Virus record (IMG/VR): IMGVR_UViG_3300037094_000021
Coordinates: 1 to 22,450 of that record
Origin: a virus
DNA: 22,450 nt
Direction: 5' to 3' (one strand)
Position 1 is the first letter of the stretch; every line of letters starts with the position of its first letter. This document shows, piece by piece, positions 6,561 to 12,498 of the stretch. The notes beneath the pieces are model-generated. The model had not been told where the DNA came from. It ran no database searches and saw only the letters and a list, made by a program, of their open reading frames with translations. The translations under genes and the position numbers were made by a program.

Positions 6561-8051
6561 TTAGCTTTGGCCCACGTTCTGGATCAGGAAGTGCGCCCAG
6601 TTCGTGTAGCCGATCAGAGCTGCGGTGAGGTACTGACCGTGAACCCGCTTGCGGCTGATCAGCGGCCACTCGTATTCACGCCAGTCGGCAACGCGCGGAA
6701 TCAGCTTGTAGGGCTTGGGCACGTTGGGCGTGGAGTAGGGGAGGTCGAGCGTCAGGCCGAGGATCGTGCCCTGCGGGAACCAGGGATGCGTCTCCAGCTT
6801 GATGAGCTCGCCGGTGAACGGGTTCAAGTAGCTGCCGACCATGATGTTGGCGGTGGTCGAAAGCGTCTCGCCCGTCTTGCCGTCCAAGGTGTAGCGGAAC
6901 AACGGTGCGCCGCCAGCCGCGATGACCTTGCGGTTGATGGACTGCGCCGTGCCAGCATCCACGAGGATGACCTGCGGCCCGAGCTTCCAGTTGTTGTAAA
7001 GCGCGAGCAGTGCGAGGTCGATCTGGGTGATGCCCGCAGCGGAACTCGACACCAGGTTCGCGCCGTCGAGCGAGACCGAGTAGGCGCCCGATGCGCTCTG
7101 CTGAATCTGGGTGATGAGGCCATCGAACACGTACTGGTCGATGGAGTTGTCTGCCGTGATGGCCGTCGCGGCCTGAGTGCCGGCCGGGGGCGCGGTGATG
7201 GTCATGGTATTGACCGGGGTCACTGCGGCCAGATAAGCAGCAGCCTTCGAGGTTCCGATGAACCAGGCATAACCGAACGCGCCCGGTACAGCGGTGACCG
7301 TAGCGGTCAGCGTGCCGGTGCCGGTGATGACCTGGGTGTTCGACTGCGCGGAGACGTTCGAGCTTCCGCCGTTGGTGGTGGTCGTCGAGCCGTCGTTGTT
7401 GGCGCGCACGGTCTGGATCGGCACACCGTTGACGACCGAGCAGAAGCGCAGGCCGTTGTAGGTGAGCGCCACAACCCAGCAGAGATACGTCGCCGCGGTG
7501 ATGGTGCCGCCCGAGTTGGCGCCGGTCAGGACCGGAGCATTCGGGGTGCCGAGCGCGGTCTGTGCCGAGCCGCCAGCCACGGTGATGTTGCCGCCGTTAC
7601 CGAACAGCACCAGGCGCTCTTCTTCCATCAGGTTCGAGTTGAAGAGAGAGACGGTGCGGACGGCCATGGCGTCGTCGAAGCCGCGAGCCAGATCCTCAGC
7701 CTCGAAGGTGATGTCGGCTTCCTGGCCGACCGTGCGGAAGATCGCACTGAAGTCCTGCTCGACCACCGAGATGGAAGCGCCGCGGAGACCTTCGGCAATG
7801 CCCAGGCCACCGGCTGCCGGGTTGATGGCAGTGAGGCGCTTGGCGTTGTGAGCCGTGCCGCCGATGGGCGAAACGGTGCGGGGCAGGTACTTGTTGCGGA
7901 AGGGCGCGAGCACCGGATAAACCTGCTTGAGCAGGGGCTCCAGGTCGTATGCGGCGATGTTGGTGGAGGTACTGATCGTCGCTTTCGAGGCGATTTGTCC
8001 GGTCGCCTTGGCGATCAATTCCTCGATGCGGGTCATGTCTTGTCCGAACAT
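6561..8051 (-). CDS. Major capsid protein with inserted beta domain (496 aa)
   Basis: Head shell subunit, probably HK97 fold. ATG 8051 follows GAGGACAAAAGC. The N-terminal arm and core (about 30-165) include DLEPLLKQVYPVLAPFRNKY, an E-loop-like SPIGGTAHNAKR region and the EADITFEAEDLARG helix. The core resumes at about 301 with TQIDLALLALYNN, QVILVDAGTAQSINRKVIA and a C-terminal LPYSTPNVPKPYKLIPRVAD-type strand, similar to N4-like/HK97-type capsids. Residues about 169-300 are an extra domain rich in Thr/Val/Gly that resembles Ig/fibronectin-like folds (ATYLCWVVALTYNGLRFCS, VPGAFGYAWFIGTS). The protein is therefore long for the family. Position after protease-scaffold and before connector, and flanking hairpins, support the call. 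Confidence 0.82.
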   Translation of the reverse strand: MFGQDMTRIEELIAKATGQIASKATISTSTNIAAYDLEPLLKQVYPVLAPFRNKYLPRTVSPIGGTAHNAKRLTAINPAAGGLGIAEGLRGASISVVEQDFSAIFRTVGQEADITFEAEDLARGFDDAMAVRTVSLFNSNLMEEERLVLFGNGGNITVAGGSAQTALGTPNAPVLTGANSGGTITAATYLCWVVALTYNGLRFCSVVNGVPIQTVRANNDGSTTTTNGGSSNVSAQSNTQVITGTGTLTATVTAVPGAFGYAWFIGTSKAAAYLAAVTPVNTMTITAPPAGTQAATAITADNSIDQYVFDGLITQIQQSASGAYSVSLDGANLVSSSAAGITQIDLALLALYNNWKLGPQVILVDAGTAQSINRKVIAAGGAPLFRYTLDGKTGETLSTTANIMVGSYLNPFTGELIKLETHPWFPQGTILGLTLDLPYSTPNVPKPYKLIPRVADWREYEWPLISRKRVHGQYLTAALIGYTNWAHFLIQNVGQS

Positions 8052-8136
8052 GCTTTTGTCCTCGTCCTCGAAGCGTGATGCGCTACGGGTTTGCAGTTTG
8101 GATTTCGTTGGGGTTGCGCGCCGAGAACAAAGGGAA

Positions 8137-8158
8137 GGGGCCGCAGGTCAGCGGCCCC
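8137..8158 (-). terminator. Perfect 8-bp GC stem between protease-scaffold and capsid genes
   Basis: GGGGCCGC, a six-base loop, then GCGGCCCC. On the coding strand it is followed by TTCCCTTTGTT, a broken T tract. It starts 10 bases beyond the protease stop. It may act as a partial terminator or protect the capsid mRNA 5' end after processing. Confidence 0.5.
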
Positions 8159-8167
8159 GGTTCCTGC

Positions 8168-8485
8168 TTACCGCCCGATGTGCAGCAGGGCGGCTTCCTC
8201 GTTCGAGAGGTAGTGGGGGTTGGACCGGATCGACTTGGCCACGTCGTGCGTACTGCCCGCGGCGACGACCGGCTTGCCTTCGATCTCCGCTGCCTTGGTG
8301 ACCGCGACGGGCGCGGCTGCCGTGACGCTCTTGGGTGCAACCGGCTCGCCTGCAATCAGGTTGGTCAGCCCGGCGAGAGCCTTGGCAATCTGCTCCATGC
8401 TGGCGTTGGTCTTCTCTGCGATTTCCAGGGCCTTGGCGGAGTTGGTCTCAGCCGCGGCGACCTGTGCCTTTTCTGCATCATTCAT
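8168..8485 (-). CDS. Possible nested scaffold from an internal start (105 aa)
   Basis: An in-frame ATG (8485, Met355 of the protease-scaffold) sits exactly where the helical Ala/Glu region begins. It is preceded by GGAAGTAATAGAC, a purine-rich and locally AT-rich stretch with a rare ATA codon, which could act as a ribosome-binding site. Lambda Nu3 and several other phages make scaffold from such a nested start. The ribosome-binding site is only moderate, so this is a proposal rather than a firm gene. Confidence 0.35.
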   Translation of the reverse strand: MNDAEKAQVAAAETNSAKALEIAEKTNASMEQIAKALAGLTNLIAGEPVAPKSVTAAAPVAVTKAAEIEGKPVVAAGSTHDVAKSIRSNPHYLSNEEAALLHIGR

Positions 8486-9547
8486 GTCTATTACTTCCGT
8501 TTCCGAGCTTTCGCTCTGTGGTGTGGTTGGCTGAGTCGCCACCGTTGCAGCCTTTTGAGCCGCAGACTTTTCAGAACCGTCGCCCTCGGTGAACTCGTAG
8601 AGGGCTTGCGTCGCGTCCTCGTGGGCCGCGCACATCTTCGTCAGGCACTTACCCATGTCCTGGCACTTGCACGTCTTGTCGAGGCATTCGCCGATGGAGC
8701 CCAGCGCCTTGGTGCACTTCGCGACCGGGTCTTTCTTGGCCTTCGCGACCGCGTTCGGCGCGCGCTCGGCGAGAGCGGCTTTCATGGCCGACACAGCCTC
8801 GGAGCCTTCCTCGCGGGCCAACTCGACCAGGAGATCGACGCCCTCGGCCATCCACGATTTGAGCTTGGCGGGGATGGGGGAATTGTCGCCCTCGATCTCC
8901 GCTTCCCACTTCGTGTTGCCCTGCAAGTTGGTGATCCAGCCGAGAATGTCGGCCAGGTCGCCGATCTGATAAAGACTCTTTGCAACTGTCTGCTTGGCCA
9001 CTTCGGCCTCCGTTTCTACGGCCGTGGCCGTTTTGAACTTGCGCTCTTCGGTGACGCCCCCAGCCTTGACCGCGGTGAAGACCGCCTCCTCGTTGCAGGG
9101 AAGGTCGCACACGCTGAATTCGATGGGAGCGCAGCTGTACCGCTTGACGCCGGGGTTCGTGCCATCCGACCACTTGTCGCCGACGACGGGGCCGCGGATC
9201 GAGAACCCGGTGTAGGTGCCGTCGAGGCACTTCTGCCACGCCACGTCGTCGGAGATGTAGCTGGTGAGGATGAGCAACTTCTGCTCGTCGTCGTAGACGA
9301 TGGGCTCGGAGAGCTTGCCGACCGCCGAAAGCTGGTGCATCTCGCGGACGTTGCCGAAGCTCTTACCCTGCGACCGCTGCTGCGCGCCTTCCGACCAGGC
9401 CTCGACGTAAGGCTTGGAACTGGCATAGTCGAAAATCTCGCCCTCGGCGTCGATGGCTTCCGATGCGCCGATCCCGGTCACTGTGCGCTTCTCTTCATCC
9501 ACCTTGGAGATGCGGCAGAAGAGGCTTTTCATAATTGGCTTGCTCAT
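8168..9547 (-). CDS. XkdF-like prohead protease fused to a scaffold-like tail (459 aa)
   Basis: Residues about 7-165 resemble XkdF/U35-type prohead serine proteases: VDEEKRTVTGIGASEAIDAE (start of the fold), His71 in REMHQLS, and Ser116 in TYTGFSIRGP, the probable His and Ser catalytic residues. ISDDVAWQKCLDG before the Ser is also family-like. Residues 270-310 hold six cysteines (278, 288, 293, 295, 301, 306). From about 355 to 400 the sequence is an Ala/Glu helix typical of scaffolds (MNDAEKAQVAAAETNSAKAL). The protein ends with an Ala/Val-rich linker and SNPHYLSNEEAALLHIGR. ATG 9547 overlaps the preceding stop as ATGA and follows AGAGGA. It would cleave itself and the scaffold during head maturation. 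The domain split is inferred by eye. Confidence 0.7.
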   Translation of the reverse strand: MSKPIMKSLFCRISKVDEEKRTVTGIGASEAIDAEGEIFDYASSKPYVEAWSEGAQQRSQGKSFGNVREMHQLSAVGKLSEPIVYDDEQKLLILTSYISDDVAWQKCLDGTYTGFSIRGPVVGDKWSDGTNPGVKRYSCAPIEFSVCDLPCNEEAVFTAVKAGGVTEERKFKTATAVETEAEVAKQTVAKSLYQIGDLADILGWITNLQGNTKWEAEIEGDNSPIPAKLKSWMAEGVDLLVELAREEGSEAVSAMKAALAERAPNAVAKAKKDPVAKCTKALGSIGECLDKTCKCQDMGKCLTKMCAAHEDATQALYEFTEGDGSEKSAAQKAATVATQPTTPQSESSETEVIDMNDAEKAQVAAAETNSAKALEIAEKTNASMEQIAKALAGLTNLIAGEPVAPKSVTAAAPVAVTKAAEIEGKPVVAAGSTHDVAKSIRSNPHYLSNEEAALLHIGR

Positions 9548-9744
9548 AAGTCCTCTGGCCCTCCTCCGGGGCGGTGCTCGCCGGGCTTGTGCGGCCACTG
9601 GGTGAGCGCGTTGGCCTGGTGCCTGCCCGCGTGATCCTTGGGAAGCTGGCAGTGAATGTGACGGAAGACCTGAATGCCGAGCTTCATTTCGGCGTTGCAC
9701 TTCGGCTTGTCTTCCCAGAGGCCCTTCCAAATCCGGCTAATCAT
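9544..9744 (-). CDS. Small Cys/His phage protein (66 aa)
   Basis: ATG 9744 follows a strong AAAGGAG with eight-base spacing and overlaps the MuF stop by eight bases. Its stop overlaps the protease start as ATGA. It begins MISRIWKGLWEDKPKCNAEM and contains HIHCQLPKDHAGRH, giving C-x(15)-H-x-C-x(5)-H-x-x-x-H. The C(x5-6)H-x-G-x-H part looks like a small zinc-binding site also seen in the 64-residue protein at 20806-21000. Function unknown. The tight coupling between MuF and protease genes suggests it is a real part of the head operon and not a chance frame. Confidence 0.6.
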   Translation of the reverse strand: MISRIWKGLWEDKPKCNAEMKLGIQVFRHIHCQLPKDHAGRHQANALTQWPHKPGEHRPGGGPEDL

Positions 9745-10564
9745 TGTCGGGCTCCTTTGTGGGCTTTGGAACGTGGACCATCTCCACGCAACAGCAGCGC
9801 GGGTGAAGGGGGACATGCAATGCGCCGCCGGGGAACGGGTCGTCAATCGGAATCTGCCCGGCCGCCTGCGCCAGATCGCACTCGTCGTCGATGTCATGCA
9901 GGTTCGACATCGACAGCGACTTGGTTGTGGCCCCGAGGTTCTTTCCGGTCTGGACCGTGGCCGCTGTCTGCGCAAAGGCCGTCTCGGTCTCTGCGATCAT
10001 CTCCGCGCGGCCGGCGGAGAAGGTGAAGGACTCGTCGATGTGCCGGGCGAGTTGTGCCGGCGTCCATTGCTCGGCGAAGGCCTGCCCGATCATCTCGCGC
10101 AGATCCTCGCGGGTTGTCTCGGTGATGGCCCACTGCGCGCTGGGATTGTCCACCAGAACGCCATCCACCCACTTCTTGCCGACCAGCTCTGCCGAGCGCA
10201 TCTCGGCGTATTCAAGCGCCTGGGTATCGGACAGGTTGAACAGGTCCGAGCCTTCGGTGCTCAGGTTCAGCGTGGCGAAGACCGTCGTAACGGCCTCCTG
10301 CGCCGTCGCTTCGAGGTCGGGTTTCATTTGGCTGGCCAGCGCATCCCACACGCTGAAGTCGATTGCGGCCAGGATGGCCTCAACATCGGGCGGCGTGGTA
10401 TCGCCTGCGGCTTTGTGCACGCCGGGTAGGTACTTCTCAATCACCCGGCTCACCGAGACGCGCTGTGCGGCGAAGAAGCCTTTCAGCGTCGCTTCGATGT
10501 GGTCGGTGGCTGCTCTGCGCTTCGGCCCGAAGTGGGCCGGGTCAATCAGTAGCGGTGTAGAGTT
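9737..10564 (-). CDS. MuF-type head morphogenesis domain, probably made as a -1 frameshift extension of the portal (275 aa)
   Basis: MuF/SPP1 gp7-like protein found inside or under the portal. The C-terminal MuF core is clear: EQWTPAQLARHIDESF, then RAEMIAETETAFAQTAAT, DIDDECDLAQAAGQ and PLHPRCCCVEMV, the family's R-x-x-x-I-A-x-T-E...D...C...P-x-H-P-x-C-x-C pattern. The conserved-looking part extends upstream of the first possible start codon (GTG 10453, no ribosome-binding site): the 38 codons after the A9 run read NSTPLLIDPAHFGPKRRAAT then DHIEATLKGFFAAQRVS. There is no ATG, GTG or TTG in this frame between its previous stop (near 10745) and 10453. The simplest reading is translation by -1 slippage from the portal gene. 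The coordinates given are those of the frameshifted segment. Confidence 0.72.
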   Translation of the reverse strand, partial: NSTPLLIDPAHFGPKRRAATDHIEATLKGFFAAQRVSVSRVIEKYLPGVHKAAGDTTPPDVEAILAAIDFSVWDALASQMKPDLEATAQEAVTTVFATLNLSTEGSDLFNLSDTQALEYAEMRSAELVGKKWVDGVLVDNPSAQWAITETTREDLREMIGQAFAEQWTPAQLARHIDESFTFSAGRAEMIAETETAFAQTAATVQTGKNLGATTKSLSMSNLHDIDDECDLAQAAGQIPIDDPFPGGALHVPLHPRCCCVEMVHVPKPTKEPDND

Positions 10565-11979
10565 TTTTTTTGAGCGACCGCCGCCTTGCTTACCTTCTTG
10601 CCGTCCTTCTTCGGCTTGGGATTGCCGCCGCCCTGGTCGTCGTCGCCGGGCTCGTCCTGGTCTTCCTCGGTGGCCACCATCATGGACGGCTGCGGTGGGT
10701 TGCCGCCCGAGTCTTCCCAGAGCGGCGAGAGGCCGTCGCGCTGGCGTAACTCATCAGCGACGCGCGTCCCGATGGCCACGTTGATCTGATCGACCTGCGC
10801 CTGTTTGAGAGCGTCGGTCTCAGCTTCCTCGTCGTAGACGAACTCGATGTCGGGCGCATTGAAGAGGTCGCGCCGCTGCACGATCTGGTCGATTTCGTTC
10901 TTCACCCAGAAGGTGAGCGGCTTCTCGCCGGATTCCTCGCGGGTGTCGTCTGACTGCTGGGCCGTGGCCCGGTTGTTCTGCTGCACGAACGGCGTCGCCG
11001 TTTCGCCCATCACGTAAGCGAAGATGCGCGCGCACCACTCTTCGAACTTGGGCTGGAACTCTTCCTTCTTGAGCAGTTCGACCTTGCCGCCGTTGGGCAC
11101 GGGCAGGATCTTCACGCGCTCTTCGAGATTGCCGTTGTTCGAGGCTTGAATCTCCCGGATGAGCCGCAGAATCTCTGTCGTGCTCATGTTCTCGGGCATG
11201 GTCATGTACGCGAGCGGGATGTTCGACTCGTCGTACCAGTCCTGGTGCATCACCGTCTTGTAAATCAGGGTGAGGATGATGCCCAGCGTCTGCTCGACGG
11301 GCGAATAGCCGTAGAGCTTATGGTTGCGGACCTTGCCGGGCATGTAAATCAGGTCGCGCGTGGTGAAGTCGATAGCGGGCAGTCCCTTGACGATCTGCCG
11401 GTAAGCGGGCAGCGGGTACATGGGGCGGCGCCCGGTGTTATCGATCAGGACATTGATGGTCGCCCCATCGACGGGCATCAGGTTGAAGATGTCGCCGCCG
11501 CGGGTGCGCTGCACTTCGAGGGTGGGGGCGTCGATCACCAGCCGGTCTTCGAGCAGCATCCCCAGCCACACCGGGAAGCTGTGCGTCGAATCGGGCATCT
11601 GAAAGAAGTTGGTCAGAGCCTGGATGCGCGGGTCTTTGTTCGACCGATCCTTGGTCTGCGCCATGTACTCGCCAGCCTGGGGTTTCAGCCGGAAGTGCCA
11701 GTTCTTGGTGATGATCCTGGCAATGACTTTGTCGATGATGGCGCGGATGAGATAGCAGCCGTCGGCCATCATGCGCAATTGGTGGAAGCCCACCTTCTCG
11801 CCGGCGCGCGGGAGCCAGGTCTGGTTCAGCACCAGCGGGTAATCGAACTGGCGCGGAGGCGTTCCAGCGGGTGCCACCGGCGGGATCGGCGCGGACGGGT
11901 CGTACCATCCCTGCCATGCGGAGCGCAGGCGGTCGATCAGACTCGGACGGTCCGCTGCTACTTGGATTTCAGTGGCCAT
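10546..11979 (-). CDS. Portal protein (477 aa)
   Basis: Dodecameric DNA entry channel at the head vertex. I start it at ATG 11979, two bases after the upstream stop; a TTG at 11985 is possible but less likely. Portal features include the N-terminal clip/wing region (PLVLNQTWLPRAGEKVGFHQ then LRMMADGCYLIRAIIDKVIA), GMLLEDRLVIDAPTLEVQ, YGYSPVEQTLGIILTLIYKT, and the later EEFQPKFEEWCARIFAYVMG and FVQQNNRATAQQSDDTREES segments. These are standard motifs of HK97/SPP1-type portals. The C-terminus (about 430-477) is Asp/Gly/Lys-rich (EEDQDEPGDDDQGGG, NPKPKKDGKKVSKAAV), reads like a linker and ends right after the A9 slippery run. This fits a portal-linker-MuF fusion of 747 residues, with the short portal as the major product. 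Confidence 0.85.
   Translation of the reverse strand: MATEIQVAADRPSLIDRLRSAWQGWYDPSAPIPPVAPAGTPPRQFDYPLVLNQTWLPRAGEKVGFHQLRMMADGCYLIRAIIDKVIARIITKNWHFRLKPQAGEYMAQTKDRSNKDPRIQALTNFFQMPDSTHSFPVWLGMLLEDRLVIDAPTLEVQRTRGGDIFNLMPVDGATINVLIDNTGRRPMYPLPAYRQIVKGLPAIDFTTRDLIYMPGKVRNHKLYGYSPVEQTLGIILTLIYKTVMHQDWYDESNIPLAYMTMPENMSTTEILRLIREIQASNNGNLEERVKILPVPNGGKVELLKKEEFQPKFEEWCARIFAYVMGETATPFVQQNNRATAQQSDDTREESGEKPLTFWVKNEIDQIVQRRDLFNAPDIEFVYDEEAETDALKQAQVDQINVAIGTRVADELRQRDGLSPLWEDSGGNPPQPSMMVATEEDQDEPGDDDQGGGNPKPKKDGKKVSKAAVAQKKTLHRY
10563..10572 (-). promoter_or_regulatory. A9 slippery site joining portal and MuF frames
   Basis: Portal codons CAA AAA AAA ACT contain the canonical heptamer A_AAA_AAA. 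A one-base backward slip gives AAA AAA AAC and enters the open MuF frame. The portal frame stops five codons later (TGA, 10546-10548). A GC-rich hairpin, CGGCCC/GGGCCG with a five-base loop (10523-10539), lies about 24 bases downstream, and AAGG-type purine motifs lie upstream. Nine identical bases also allow polymerase slippage or a sequencing length error. Confidence 0.7.
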
Positions 11980-11981
11980 GC

Positions 11982-12140
11982 TCAACCCCGCTTCGGAAAC
12001 ACGCGCCGCAACGAGCCATGCTTGTCGCGGAAGTAAACGTCCTTGTTCTGTTCACGCACCAGCCGAACCACTTCGGGATCTTCCCCCTTGAGGTCGTCGC
12101 GCAGCTTCATGAGGCCCTTGAGCGTCAGAACGCGCGCCAT
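11982..12140 (-). CDS. Small basic protein before the portal (52 aa)
   Basis: MARVLTLKGLMKLRDDLKGE followed by DVYFRDKHGSLRRVFPKRG. No family recognised. It ends two bases before the portal ATG. The open frame continues upstream to a TTG at 12197 that is part of a strong TTGGAGGCAA ribosome-binding site, but no ATG, GTG or TTG follows that site at normal spacing; the next codons are ATA and GCG. I choose ATG 12140, which has no good ribosome-binding site. Either initiation is unusual or the original start was lost. The C-terminal part (about 25-52) has the charged strand-turn-strand look of a small DNA- or protein-binding module. Confidence 0.4.
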   Translation of the reverse strand: MARVLTLKGLMKLRDDLKGEDPEVVRLVREQNKDVYFRDKHGSLRRVFPKRG

Positions 12141-12184
12141 GGTGCCGATGGGCTGCGGTGGTGTAATGCGCCTGGGAAGTTCCG

Positions 12185-12496
12185 CTATTGCCTCCAATGG
12201 AAAAGGCGTCCCGAAGAACGCCCCTGCCTGCTCTGGCTACTGTCCGCTGAAACGACGACGGGCTTCGATGTGTCGGGTGCGCCATTGACCGTGAGGGCGG
12301 CCAGCACGTCGTCGAGATGCAAACACTCCTTCAGGTTTGGGCAGGGATCGTTCGGCGAACTCGGCGCGATCTTTCCATTGCAGTAGTCGTTGCCAGCGAC
12401 CGCGTCGTACAGAATTCCGACCACCGGCGAACCATAGGAAGGGATCCATACAACCTTGTCGCCGTTCTTTGCTTCACGCCCATTCTTGTAGTGCAT
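12185..12496 (-). CDS. Conserved small phage protein, [16 protein letters not shown] type (103 aa)
   Basis: ATG 12496 follows AAGGAGGCTAACT, one of the best ribosome-binding sites here, three bases after the TerL stop. The N-terminus [20 protein letters not shown] looks like a small SH3/KOW-type beta barrel (G-D-K-V-V followed by VVGILYDAVAGNDYCNGKIA). The middle has CPNLKECLHLDDVLAAL. This resembles a family of short phage proteins often found scattered in several copies. Its first 48 bases recur almost exactly at 21867-21914, joined there to other DNA. Function unknown. The position between TerL and portal may be incidental. Confidence 0.6.
   Translation of the reverse strand: MHYKNGREAKNGDKVVWIPSYGSPVVGILYDAVAGNDYCNGKIAPSSPNDPCPNLKECLHLDDVLAALTVNGAPDTSKPVVVSADSSQSRQGRSSGRLFHWRQ
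12205..12222 (-). promoter_or_regulatory. Hairpin plus CTTTTC ahead of a TTGGAGGCAA site
   Basis: Coding strand: GGCGT, eight-base loop, ACGCC, then TTTTCCATTGGAGGCAA. The last 17 bases nearly match the stretch before the tape measure start. It overlaps the 3' end of the preceding gene. Confidence 0.4.
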
Positions 12497-12498
12497 AG

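Noticed and set aside
6309-9634. Two plus-strand open frames of over 500 codons
   Set aside because: They mirror the capsid and protease genes; the peptides are Arg/Gly/Asp-rich with no recognisable fold.
9548-9730. Upstream extension of the protease frame to 9730
   Set aside because: It crosses the 66-residue gene; ATG 9547 has a ribosome-binding site and an ATGA overlap.
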